A stretch of 64,000 bases of DNA, taken from the NCBI GenBank assembly GCA_900548545.1, contig URKX01000007.1, positions 1-64,000 on the forward strand, read 5' to 3'. A program made the position numbers and the translations under genes. Of the stretch, positions 35,894 through 44,899 are shown in pieces (the first letter of the stretch is position 1; each line of letters starts with the position of its first letter). Under the pieces are notes generated by a model. It ran no database searches. It was not told the origin of the DNA and saw only the letters and a list, made by a program, of their open reading frames with translations. The DNA is from an uncultured Oscillospiraceae bacterium (GTDB lineage: Bacteria > Bacillota > Clostridia > Oscillospirales > Acutalibacteraceae).

Positions 35894-36787
35894 TCAGTTG
35901 GTTTTGGGATCGGGATATTTATTCCGCACCAGCCACTGGCCATAGCGGGGCATAACCTCCTTTTGGTGGAACTCATCCAATTTGCGTATCGCCTCCAGCT
36001 TGGCGGGCATATTGCATCCCGCCACAATTTTATCCAGAAGTATTTCGCCCTCCGTAGCCATCTTTTCCACTTCCTCCCGGTTTTCGGGGGCGTAACAGCT
36101 CCCGCCGTGCTCCAACACGTTACCGTACTTCCACGCAGTGGCGTAGCCGCCTACGGGCTGAATTGTTTCAATTACGCCTTCGGGCAGCTGGTGTCCGGTA
36201 TCAGACTCCGGAGTGGTGACAATTTCCGGGTTGTTGCCCAGGCCCACAGGGATGTCCTCTAGACGCCCCATCATTTTGTAGCCTGCATAGAGTACCTTGT
36301 CAAACCCGCCGGGCCCCATAGAGAAGGGATCCATCCCGGCTTCCTTCATCAGGTTCATCATATCGTAGTAGAGCAACGGCACTTTCGTTTCGTCCAAAAA
36401 CTGGGTGAGCATGGGGATGACCGTCATGTAGGCGGGGCCGTGGCCGGTGAGGAATACCTGCCGCCGGAAGCCCTGGTTCAGCAGGGATTGGGCCACTGCC
36501 CGCAGGTAAGCCGCGCCGTCGGTCATGCTCATGTACACGGTGCCCCTGCCAATATCCGTCGCGCCGGGATGGAAGTAAACCATATGAGGGAGGACAAGGC
36601 CATCGCACTGTTTCGCCAGCTTGTAGGCCAGTGCCTCCACTCCCACATACTCGCAGTCCATGGGCAGAGGTCCGTGGAGTTCCACCGTGCCTACGGGAAT
36701 GAAAATTACATCGTTGCGCTTGAGATATTGCTCTGCCTCCCAGTTGGTAAGCGCGCAAAGGTTTCTGGTTCGCATTGTTTCGGACAT
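35894..36787 (-). CDS. Creatininase family amidohydrolase (1)
   Basis: A 297-residue protein of the creatininase/formamide-hydrolase fold. The N-terminal metal motif is VELHGPLPMDCEY, compared with the typical E-x-HGPHLP…D, and TGHGPAY gives a second conserved block. Most family members are zinc or manganese amidohydrolases acting on cyclic or small amides. It lies between an esterase and a solute-binding protein gene. A related gene sits in the second permease operon (40870), so the two may act on the same pathway. AAGGAGG precedes the ATG. Confidence 0.82.
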   Translation of the reverse strand: MSETMRTRNLCALTNWEAEQYLKRNDVIFIPVGTVELHGPLPMDCEYVGVEALAYKLAKQCDGLVLPHMVYFHPGATDIGRGTVYMSMTDGAAYLRAVAQSLLNQGFRRQVFLTGHGPAYMTVIPMLTQFLDETKVPLLYYDMMNLMKEAGMDPFSMGPGGFDKVLYAGYKMMGRLEDIPVGLGNNPEIVTTPESDTGHQLPEGVIETIQPVGGYATAWKYGNVLEHGGSCYAPENREEVEKMATEGEILLDKIVAGCNMPAKLEAIRKLDEFHQKEVMPRYGQWLVRNKYPDPKTN

Positions 36788-36823
36788 GGTAATTCCTCCT
36801 TACAAAATGAAATTTAAAAGAAA

Positions 36824-36854
36824 GAACCCGCAGCCGCAGAGCGGCTGCGGGTTC
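36824..36854 (-). terminator. Terminator after the solute-binding protein gene
   Basis: A perfect 14-bp stem, GAACCCGCAGCCGC with its complement, and on the minus strand TTCTTTCTTTT follows. It should limit read-through from the binding-protein gene into the creatininase and esterase genes. Confidence 0.75.
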
Positions 36855-36889
36855 CTTACACTTTAGAAAAACACGGGCGGCAATGCCTA

Positions 36890-38578
36890 TTAACGGGACA
36901 TAAAGGCGTCGTAGGCCTCCTGTACAATTTCCACGACCCGGTCAATGTTAAGGGTTTGCAGAGTTTCCAGATAGGCGTCGTACTCGTCCAGGGAGCGCAC
37001 GCCGCTGATAAACTGGGGCGTGGCCTCGTCCACAGCGGTTTGCACATCGGTCATAATGGTGGAGTATTCAGCATTCTGCTCGGGGGTCATACCCAGGGAG
37101 GCGGGGGCGGGCATGGCCATATCATTGGTGCCTTGGCCCCACACGTCAAAGCTGACTACGTCCTTTGCGGGGACGGATTCCAGCTCGCGGGTCCAGTCCT
37201 GATAGACGGGCCGGGCAGGAGGCATGGTGAAGTAGGCCTGAGCCTGGGCATAGGAAAGCCCGTCGGGGTTCTTCAGGATTTTATCGGTAAAGTGGTGTTC
37301 CCCTTCCTCGTCAAGTTCAAAGGTGTCGCCTTCCACGCCCCAGTTGCAGAACTCGGCCCCTTCCTCGGAGAACCAGTAATCAAACAGCTTCAGGCATTCC
37401 TCGGCATACTCGCTGTTGGCGGAGATGGACAAGCCCATGGTGGCGGAAGCGCCGGAGAGGGTGACGCCCTGAAAATCGTGGGTCTGGCCCGCTTCCTTCA
37501 TGGGGGTGTACACAGGTACAAAGTTATCCTCGTCGCCTTCAATGGCAGCTTCCCACATGGCCACGTTGGTGTACATACCCACAAAAGCGCCGGTCTTTCC
37601 AGTGGTAATCATAGCGGTGTCGGGCAAAAAGGAAGCGGCAGAGGTAGACGCCATGAAGTCGGGGTCGATCAAACCCTTCTCATACCAGTCATGCATCAGG
37701 GTCACATAATCTCGCCAGCCCTCTTCCGCAGGGCCGAACTTCACTTGGCCGTCCACCTGATACCAAGCGGATGTGATACCAAAGCCCATCACCAGACTGT
37801 TAAACGTACTGTCATACCCGTTCTTAAAGAGGAGCATGGGGGCGGTGGCGCCCATCTCATCCTTGAAAGCGGTGAGCATCTCTTCCCAGTCATCAAAGGT
37901 TTCAGGGGTGTCCAGGCCGCAGGCCTCCAGCCAATCCCCCCGAACGTACAAGCCAGCCCAAGGGCCTTGGGGCTCCTGCATCAGCTGGCCAACAGCGCCA
38001 ATGCGGCCGCCACCAGTGTAAGCGGACCGCATGACGTTTTCATCGTATTTGGAGGAAAAGTCTTCCAAAGCCGCCATATAATTGGGGCAGTATTCCGGCA
38101 CCAGGTCGGTCAGGTCCAAAATATAGCCGTCATCGATACAGGCGTCCAGGCCGCCAGGGTAGCCAGGATTGGTATGGGAGATCATGTCGGGCAGGTCGCC
38201 GGAGGCGAACAACAGGTTGTAAGCGGTGGTTTCATTGCCCGTAGCGGGGTGCTGGAATTCAATGTGGATGTTGGTCTTTTCCTCCAACTGCTGGAAGAAG
38301 GGGGTCTGGTTCATGTTGTCCACTAGTGTGGGCAAGCTGGAATCCATTCCCGCAAACCATGTAATGGTGATTTTCTCATCGCTGATGGGGAGGGCCACTT
38401 CGCCGGGCTCCGCCTCTGTGCCGGATATTTCGCCGCTGGATTCGCCGCCCTCAGACGCGCTGCTGGTGGAAGAACTGCCTTCTGTGGAAGCGCTGGAATC
38501 ATTCCCGCCGCAGCCGGTAAACGCGGAAAAGGCCAGCAGAGAGGCCAACAGCAGAGCAAGGAACTTAGCTCGTTTCAT
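36890..38578 (-). CDS. ABC transporter solute-binding lipoprotein (island)
   Basis: A 562-residue binding protein with a lipoprotein signal: Cys23 in FTGCGG after a hydrophobic stretch, then a Ser/Glu-rich linker. The ATG at 38578 follows GGAGG; an earlier ATG does not. The body resembles LplA/YtcQ-type proteins that work with LplB/LplC permeases. It is divergent from its permeases across a 412-base gap. The solute is unknown, but esterases and creatininase-like hydrolases beside it argue against a plain sugar. Confidence 0.9.
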   Translation of the reverse strand: MKRAKFLALLLASLLAFSAFTGCGGNDSSASTEGSSSTSSASEGGESSGEISGTEAEPGEVALPISDEKITITWFAGMDSSLPTLVDNMNQTPFFQQLEEKTNIHIEFQHPATGNETTAYNLLFASGDLPDMISHTNPGYPGGLDACIDDGYILDLTDLVPEYCPNYMAALEDFSSKYDENVMRSAYTGGGRIGAVGQLMQEPQGPWAGLYVRGDWLEACGLDTPETFDDWEEMLTAFKDEMGATAPMLLFKNGYDSTFNSLVMGFGITSAWYQVDGQVKFGPAEEGWRDYVTLMHDWYEKGLIDPDFMASTSAASFLPDTAMITTGKTGAFVGMYTNVAMWEAAIEGDEDNFVPVYTPMKEAGQTHDFQGVTLSGASATMGLSISANSEYAEECLKLFDYWFSEEGAEFCNWGVEGDTFELDEEGEHHFTDKILKNPDGLSYAQAQAYFTMPPARPVYQDWTRELESVPAKDVVSFDVWGQGTNDMAMPAPASLGMTPEQNAEYSTIMTDVQTAVDEATPQFISGVRSLDEYDAYLETLQTLNIDRVVEIVQEAYDAFMSR

Positions 38579-38990
38579 AACTTTTACCTCCATTTTTTGG
38601 ATTGTCCCGGCGCGTTGCACCGTTTGTTTGGTTCGCGGCCCCGTGCCCGCTGCGCGCCGGCAGACACCGCGGCCGTAAATTACGTTTCCATTATAAGCTG
38701 GATGATTTGCCTAAGTAAATGGCTTGTTTTTGAGTTTTAGTAGCTATATTTTTCAAACACGCAGAATAGGAGTCCCCGGAAAGAGGGACCAGATTCCCGG
38801 AAAAGTAAAAGTCAAATTTTTGCCATCCGTCAAAAATTGGCAATTGGGCAAAGGGGGGAAAAAGCAAAATCTGTGTTATCCTGCGCAAGGAGCGGTTCTA
38901 GGCAGAAACAATTTTCGCCACTATAATAAAGCCAGAAAAAGCGGCCGGGAGTTGTGCCGCGCTGACTCAAAGAGAGAAAGGATGAACGTC
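38579..38990. promoter_or_regulatory. Divergent promoter region of the island ABC transporter
   Basis: A 412-base gap between the binding-protein and permease starts. It probably holds both promoters and binding sites for the nearby membrane AraC regulator. No single promoter can be fixed with confidence. An in-frame upstream extension of the permease exists, but it lacks a ribosome site. Confidence 0.4.
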
Positions 38991-39914
38991 ATGAAGGAAA
39001 GGAAATTCACCTGGTCGGCCATTAAAAAGGATATCCGGCAGCACTGGGCGCTCTATTTGATGGCGGTCCCGCTGATCGCGTTTTTTATCATCTTTGCCTA
39101 TATGCCGATGGGCGGCTTGTTTATGGCCTTTGAAAACTACCGCCCCAACAAGGGCATTTTCGGCAGTGAGTTTGTGGGCCTGCAAAATTTTATGGACTTC
39201 TTCAATTCCCCCTATGCCCCCCGCGTAATCCGCAACACCTTGATCATCAGCTTTTTGCAGCTGCTCATCGAGTTTCCCTTAGTCATTGTGTTCGCTCTGC
39301 TGATGAACGAGATCAAATCCGGCCCCTTCCGCAAAACGGTGCAGATGTTTACCTATATGCCTTATTTTATCTCCATGGTGGTTATGGCGGGCATCATTGT
39401 AGATTTCTGCAAGAGCACCGGCGTGGTAGGCCAGCTGATCGGCCTAATTACCGGTACGCCTGTCAACCTATTCGGTGACCCGGTTTATTGGCGGCCCATG
39501 TACATTATAACAAACCTCTGGCAGGGCTTAGGTTTCAGCAGCATCATCTATGTGGCGGCTTTGTCCGGCATTGACCAGTCACTGTATGAAGCCGCAGAAA
39601 TCGACGGCGCCACCCGGTGGAAGCAGACTATCCACATCACCCTTCCCGGGATTGCCAGCACCATTATTATCATGCTGATTTTGCGGATCGGCTCCATTAT
39701 GTCCGTGGGTCAGGAAAAAACTATCCTGCTGTACAACTCCCAGCTGTATGAAACCGCCGACATCATCTCCAGCTTCATTTACCGGAAAGGTTTAATTGAG
39801 TTCAACTACGGTTACAGCACGGCGGTGAGCTTATTTAACTCCGTCATCAACTTTGTATTGCTGGTGACGACGAACCAGATCAGCAAGAAGTTTTCCGAAA
39901 CCAGTTTGTTCTAA
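38991..39914 (+). CDS. ABC permease, LplB type (island)
   Basis: A 307-residue permease with about six membrane helices and the EAA loop EAAEIDGATRWKQ followed by HITLPG. The ATG at 38991 is preferred over 38982 because AAAGG sits at workable distance. It pairs with the next permease 20 bases downstream and with the divergent binding protein. No ATPase gene is present, so a shared one is inferred. Confidence 0.92.
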   Translation: MKERKFTWSAIKKDIRQHWALYLMAVPLIAFFIIFAYMPMGGLFMAFENYRPNKGIFGSEFVGLQNFMDFFNSPYAPRVIRNTLIISFLQLLIEFPLVIVFALLMNEIKSGPFRKTVQMFTYMPYFISMVVMAGIIVDFCKSTGVVGQLIGLITGTPVNLFGDPVYWRPMYIITNLWQGLGFSSIIYVAALSGIDQSLYEAAEIDGATRWKQTIHITLPGIASTIIIMLILRIGSIMSVGQEKTILLYNSQLYETADIISSFIYRKGLIEFNYGYSTAVSLFNSVINFVLLVTTNQISKKFSETSLF

Positions 39915-39934
39915 AAGAAAGGGAGGATTCCATC

Positions 39935-40822
39935 ATGGTCAAGAACAAGACAATCGGTTACCGAGTTTTTCTGGTGTTCGACTATGTGCTGCTGGCGTTG
40001 ATCTCCATTCTGTGCCTGTTGCCGGTGGTGCACGTAGCGTTCGCCTCGTTTTCTGATCCCGCTTGGGTGATGAGTCAGTCCGGGCTGATTCTCTGGCCCC
40101 ACGGCTTCAATGTTGAGGGCTACCTCCAGGTATTTTCCAACCGCCAGCTGATGGGCAGCTATGGCAATACCATCCTTTATGTGGTTTCCGCCACCGCTAT
40201 CGGCTTGCTGGTTACAGTACTGGGCGCCTATCCTCTATCTAAAAAAGAAGTTCTCTTTTCCAACACGCTGATGCTGTTCGTTTCTTTTACCATGCTGTTT
40301 AACGGCGGCATGATCGCCTTTTACATGGTGGTCCGCAACATCGGTATGCTGGATACCCGCTGGTCCGTGATCCTGCCCACCTGTGTCAGCGCCTTTAACC
40401 TGATTTTGGTCCGGACAGCTATGTCTACGGTTCCCAAGGATCTGGAAGAATCCGCCATGCTGGATGGCGCCGGTCCGGTCCGGATTATGTTCCAAATCTA
40501 TATGCCGCTGATCAAGGCCACCATTGCCACCGTGGTGCTCTATTACGCAGTGGCCCATTGGAATTCCTGGTTCAACGCCTCTATTTTCCTTACCGACCGA
40601 AGCAAGTTCCCCCTTCAGCTGATTCTCCGGGAGATCCTCATCGCCAACGATACCGCCAGCACTGCCACCCAATCGGGACAGGTTGCAGGCAACGCGGACC
40701 TGTACAAGCAGCTTGTCAAGTACTGCACCATTATGGCGGCGACCGTACCGGTGCTGTGCTTCTATCCTTTCATTATGAAATACTTTGAAAAGGGCGTTAT
40801 GATCGGTGCCATCAAAGGATAA
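39935..40822 (+). CDS. ABC permease, LplC type (island)
   Basis: A 295-residue permease, with membrane helices beginning at LVFDYVLLALISILCLLP and an EAA-like loop ESAMLDGAGPVRI. GGGAGG precedes the ATG. It is the second half of the importer; the creatininase-family gene follows 47 bases later in the same operon. Confidence 0.92.
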   Translation: MVKNKTIGYRVFLVFDYVLLALISILCLLPVVHVAFASFSDPAWVMSQSGLILWPHGFNVEGYLQVFSNRQLMGSYGNTILYVVSATAIGLLVTVLGAYPLSKKEVLFSNTLMLFVSFTMLFNGGMIAFYMVVRNIGMLDTRWSVILPTCVSAFNLILVRTAMSTVPKDLEESAMLDGAGPVRIMFQIYMPLIKATIATVVLYYAVAHWNSWFNASIFLTDRSKFPLQLILREILIANDTASTATQSGQVAGNADLYKQLVKYCTIMAATVPVLCFYPFIMKYFEKGVMIGAIKG

Positions 40823-40869
40823 CCGTTGTAACTTACTTAAAATACAAAAGGAAAGAAGGAAAGAGCGCT

Positions 40870-41826
40870 ATGAAAACGACAAAAATGCGAACCCGTACTT
40901 ACACAGACCTAACTAACTATGAAATCGAGCAGTACTTACAGCGCAATGACATCATCGTGATCCCCGTGGGCAACTGTGAAACCCATGCTGGTTATCCGGT
41001 GGACTGTGAATTCGTCATGGCGGAAGGATATGCCCGGCTGATTGCCGAAAAGGTAGACGGCTTGTTCCTACCAAACGTGGTCTATTTTAACCCGGGCGGT
41101 ACCCAGATTGGCCGGGGTACCGTTCACATGAGCATGACCGAAAGCTTCCGTTATACCAAACAGCTGGCATATTCTCTATTGAACCAGGGATTTAAGCGCC
41201 AAATTTGGATTCCATCTCATATGCCCACTACCCAGTTTTTGTTGCCCATGATTACGGAATTTTTTGACGAAACGAAGGTTCCCATGCTGTTTCTCGATGT
41301 GAATTCCTACTTTAGCAATCTGGGGATTGTACCGCCCATGTCCTTCGATCCCAATGCGCCTAAGCCCCGGACTAAGTCCGGAAGAGAGGTCAATCCCCTC
41401 AACGATGTGATGCTGGCGGGATACCGTCTTGCCAAACGGCTTGACGCTGTTCCGGCCAAAGGCGAGGTGGAATTTCCTTCCGCTCCGGAGAAGGATCCCA
41501 CGGAATTTTTCCCAAACTGGTTCCCGGAGTACGACCTGCTGGGAAAGTGCTCGCCGTTTATGACTGCCCCAGCTCCCTTCTACTACAGCAAACCGGACGA
41601 CCACATTGGCCCGCCCATCACAGAGTTTACCAGGCGGGAATTGGAAGAGCGCGCTGCCATAGGGGAAGAGTATATGCGGGAATTGCTGGACAAAGCCAGG
41701 CTGGATGAGCTGATGCTTGCCCTGCGGCACTTGCAGGAATATATGCGGGAGATTGTGGAACAGCATTATGACCATTTGCCCAAGAATCCCTATTCCTGCG
41801 TAAATCCCTTCTATCGCGCCAAGTAA
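40870..41826 (+). CDS. Creatininase family amidohydrolase (2), variant active site
   Basis: A 318-residue relative of the product at 35894, sharing RTRTYTDLTNYEIEQYL-like N-terminal and LLNQGFKRQ segments. The metal motif here reads NCETHAGYPVDCEF, keeping Glu, His and Asp but replacing GP after the histidine. The second block is PSHMPTTQ in place of TGHGPAY. It also has an extra ~60-residue insertion (about 160-230). The changes suggest a different substrate or partly altered metal site. It ends the permease operon. Confidence 0.78.
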   Translation: MKTTKMRTRTYTDLTNYEIEQYLQRNDIIVIPVGNCETHAGYPVDCEFVMAEGYARLIAEKVDGLFLPNVVYFNPGGTQIGRGTVHMSMTESFRYTKQLAYSLLNQGFKRQIWIPSHMPTTQFLLPMITEFFDETKVPMLFLDVNSYFSNLGIVPPMSFDPNAPKPRTKSGREVNPLNDVMLAGYRLAKRLDAVPAKGEVEFPSAPEKDPTEFFPNWFPEYDLLGKCSPFMTAPAPFYYSKPDDHIGPPITEFTRRELEERAAIGEEYMRELLDKARLDELMLALRHLQEYMREIVEQHYDHLPKNPYSCVNPFYRAK

Positions 41827-41884
41827 AATACATTAGCACTTGCCGCTCTCTCCTCTTTTACGAGTCTGTGTACCGACAAAAAAA

Positions 41885-41916
41885 CGGAGCAGTCACGCGA
41901 TTAGGGAACTGCTCCG
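41885..41916 (-). terminator. Terminator after the membrane AraC regulator gene
   Basis: CGGAGCAGT and ACTGCTCCG pair around a 14-base loop. On the minus strand TTTTTTT follows, which fits the end of the regulator gene. It lies between convergent genes and may also stop the permease operon. Confidence 0.75.
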
Positions 41917-41972
41917 CTGTATGTAATCTCTATTTGAGAAAATCTTGCTTTCAACCATCCGATGCGCCTATG

Positions 41973-44300
41973 TCAGGAGATGCTTTCTTTGTGCTGGCCG
42001 GATTCCTGATACTGGCCTGGGGTGATACCCTCGTATCGTTTAAACGTGCGGATCAAAGCCCTGGATTCCAGATAGCCCACCTGGGAGGATGCCTGCTGCA
42101 CGGTGCATCCCTGGTCTAAAAGCTCTTTTGCTCTGGCAATGCGGATCATGTGGATGTTGTCCAGTACGCCGATAGACATGGTTTTTTTGTAGGTGCGGCT
42201 CAGATGGGAAACGTTCACTGAGAACTCCTTTGCCAGCAAAGACACGTCCAGTTGGGGATCACTGTAGTAGGTTTCAATGTAATCGCGGACTTTCCAAACC
42301 CAAGGAGGGGCTTCGGGCGTTGAATTCTTCTTGTTGTGGGTAATGATGTATTCAAACAGCTTATCCACCTTTTTACGCAGATCGTTAAACGATTTCTCTG
42401 TCAGCAGTTCTTTCATTTGGATGCTGATCTGTTCTTGCTCTTCCGGTGCCAATCCTTCTGGCAATTCAGAAAGCATGGATTCCATCAGGCTGCTGATCAG
42501 TCCGAACACCTTAAACCGCTCTATGCGGAATCGGTTTATGTCTTTTGGGATCCCAGTGTTCAGAGATTCCATCAGTACCTGATGGGCGCCTTCATAGTCC
42601 TTGATAGACAACAGATTGACAAAACGTTTTTCTGCGCTTGCGTAGGCATAAGAGCCTCTCAGGTCAGTTAAATCGTTGATCTCGCCGTAGAACAGGATGT
42701 CCGGTACTTCCTCATTCCAAAAGGCTTTGTAGTGGGCCATTTCCTCCACCCGGAAAAGCATTTCCGGAAGGTCTGCGTAGGAGCTGCAGTAACCGGCGCA
42801 GAAGATCTGCAGATCCGTATGAAGGGTGTCCCGGTGAAAATTTCGGATTTCTTCCAGCTTTTCCCGCAGGGTATCCCTTGCCACCTTCTGTGGGGGCTGG
42901 TAGAGGCAGTAAGTCTGCACATCGTGGGAGATGGCCGCGCCCCGCTGGGAGCAGAGCATTTCCTCAATAACATTGCAGCTGGCATAGAGCAGCATATCCA
43001 CATCAATGGTGCCGTTTTGGCAGAAGACGGATTTTTCCATTCCGGTGTATCTGAAAGAGATGAGATAGAGCGGCACGCCTTCTAAAACAAGGTGGTATTT
43101 TTCCACTTCGGAAGCCGAGTCCCCAGGAGAAATGCGTCCGGTACAGAGGCCCCAGATAAACCCGGCCTTTTTCTGCCGGCTGCTCTGGAACAGCTGGTTT
43201 CTGTTGGCGGAAAGTTCCTCTTTGTAGGTGGATAGGGCGTGTTCCAGGGAGTGCATGGCCTCGGGATAAGCCACCGAAGTGTCCAATGAAAGCGAATTGA
43301 GGATGCTGTGAATCGGCTTGGAAAAGTGCCGGCTGAAAACCAAAGAAAGGGTTACTCCAGAAAACAGGCTCGCGACAAGGGTGGCGCAGAACCACACCAG
43401 ATAGAACATATTGGATCGAAAAAACTCCTGGGAAGGAATGGAAAAATAGTATTTCCAGGTGTTCACCGAAGACCGCAATCCCACGGTGATAAAATCCTCT
43501 CCCTGAATCTGATTTTTTACCGGGGTAGCATCCAGGGGCACTTGGCTATAGTCTGGAACCTCTGAGGCCGTGTTTGCGAATCCGCCATTGTCTATGTAAA
43601 ACACTTCCTCCCCATTTTCCATGTGGCACACGCTGCCCTCTGCCCAGCTTGATACGTTTAGCTCCTTTTGCAGCAGAGACATGGACAGGCGGGTCATCAC
43701 TGTGCCAACCTTTTGAAAGTTTTCATCGTAAACCGGTACCAAATAGGTCAACTCCGCTTCCGCCGTGCCGGGGTGTAAAATCCGCAGGGAGCCTGTGGCT
43801 GCTCCCTCAGACAAAAAAACACGGAATTCCGCCGGGGAAAGGCCCAGTTGTTTCGTGTAAGCGTCCAGGTTCTCGCTTCGGTAACGGTATTCTCCGGTGA
43901 GAACGGAGTCAGAGTGAGCAAAATAAATCACGGTCTGTCCATCGTTCCCCAACAGAGTGTTCTGTTCTACAATTACCTCGTTCAGGGAGTGATAAAAGGT
44001 CTGATTGGAAACTTGCTCCTCATCCATTTCAGAAATGGATTTTGTAAGGGGATACGAAGCCAGAAATTTGTTAATTTTGAAAATGGAGTTTAAACGTAGA
44101 TCAAATTCTCGTTGGATTTGCCCCAGATAGGAAATTTGCAGGGCTTCCATTTCCTGCTGAGATTGGCGGATGGAATAAAAGTACCCGAATACAGGTAAAG
44201 AGATGGCTGCTATCAGGAGCAATAGGTAGGTGACCAGCACCGATAAAAACAGCCTCTTGCCGACCCCTTTGGAAATATGCTGGTTTTCTCTCACAAACAT
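41973..44300 (-). CDS. Membrane-bound AraC regulator with extracellular sensor
   Basis: A 775-residue one-component regulator: membrane helix about 18-42, an extracytoplasmic Cache-like sensor domain (about 45-295), a second helix at about 299-322, a HAMP-like linker, a middle cytoplasmic region, and a C-terminal AraC DNA-binding domain (about 670-768: VNVSHLSRTYKKTMS, QASSQVGYLESRALIRTFKRY). There is no kinase domain, so it couples an outside signal to DNA directly. It is convergent with the permease operon and most likely controls the island's transporter and hydrolases. GAGGGGG precedes the ATG. Confidence 0.88.
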   Translation of the reverse strand: MFVRENQHISKGVGKRLFLSVLVTYLLLLIAAISLPVFGYFYSIRQSQQEMEALQISYLGQIQREFDLRLNSIFKINKFLASYPLTKSISEMDEEQVSNQTFYHSLNEVIVEQNTLLGNDGQTVIYFAHSDSVLTGEYRYRSENLDAYTKQLGLSPAEFRVFLSEGAATGSLRILHPGTAEAELTYLVPVYDENFQKVGTVMTRLSMSLLQKELNVSSWAEGSVCHMENGEEVFYIDNGGFANTASEVPDYSQVPLDATPVKNQIQGEDFITVGLRSSVNTWKYYFSIPSQEFFRSNMFYLVWFCATLVASLFSGVTLSLVFSRHFSKPIHSILNSLSLDTSVAYPEAMHSLEHALSTYKEELSANRNQLFQSSRQKKAGFIWGLCTGRISPGDSASEVEKYHLVLEGVPLYLISFRYTGMEKSVFCQNGTIDVDMLLYASCNVIEEMLCSQRGAAISHDVQTYCLYQPPQKVARDTLREKLEEIRNFHRDTLHTDLQIFCAGYCSSYADLPEMLFRVEEMAHYKAFWNEEVPDILFYGEINDLTDLRGSYAYASAEKRFVNLLSIKDYEGAHQVLMESLNTGIPKDINRFRIERFKVFGLISSLMESMLSELPEGLAPEEQEQISIQMKELLTEKSFNDLRKKVDKLFEYIITHNKKNSTPEAPPWVWKVRDYIETYYSDPQLDVSLLAKEFSVNVSHLSRTYKKTMSIGVLDNIHMIRIARAKELLDQGCTVQQASSQVGYLESRALIRTFKRYEGITPGQYQESGQHKESIS

Positions 44301-44443
44301 GGCTCCCCCTCAAAAAACAAAACTTTTTGGAAAAATCTTACAATTAGACTCTAGAGCAAAATCAACGACAAAAAATCGCTTAATTTGTATTTTATCATAA
44401 TTTTTTCTGGGAATCAACTGGTTTATTTTCACTAACTATACAT

Positions 44444-44849
44444 TTCCAATACGGTCACCTGGACCAAGTGGCCGCTCTAAAGTGGGTGAAGCGCAACAAT
44501 GCGAACTGCGGAAAAGGCCAGGAGCAGCTTCCCGCCCAAGTACGCTTTCAGCTCAGTGCTTGACAACTACTTTCTGGATCACACGCCTTCCAAGGGCTAC
44601 TTTAGCGGACAGTTCAAGGGCATCCCCCTGATGGTGGGCAACACCGCCGGATGTACCCACCTGGGAGGAAGGGATCCGCCGACAAACTTCGCAAAATCCG
44701 GCAATCCCAGCGAGGATGACGTCCCTCAGTGGGATCCCTACACCAAGGAAAAGCCGGTGAATATGCATTTTGGAGAAACCTCGCGGTGCGAACTCATCGA
44801 GGAATCTCCCTTGCGGAAATTTGTAAAAGATGCTATTTTAGAGATATAA
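44444..44849 (+). pseudogene. Carboxylesterase relic
   Basis: Three pieces match type B carboxylesterases in two frames. YGHLDQVAALKWVKRN at about 44450 aligns with YGLLDQIQALRWIHEN of the next gene. In another frame, FSGQFKGIPLMVGNTAG aligns with the late middle part, and NFAKSGNPSEDDVPQWDPY with the C-terminal block NFAKTGNPNGEGAPHWDTY. The nucleophile region and long stretches between are missing. It is a multiply deleted, frameshifted third esterase directly upstream of the intact one, probably a decayed tandem duplicate. Confidence 0.8.
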
Positions 44850-44899
44850 GACTGCTATTCATCTTTGACAATTGGCAATTCCATCAGGGAGGAACGAAT

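Noticed and set aside
36956..38326. 456-codon plus-strand frame
   Set aside because: Antisense to the solute-binding protein, which has a clear lipoprotein signal and ribosome site.
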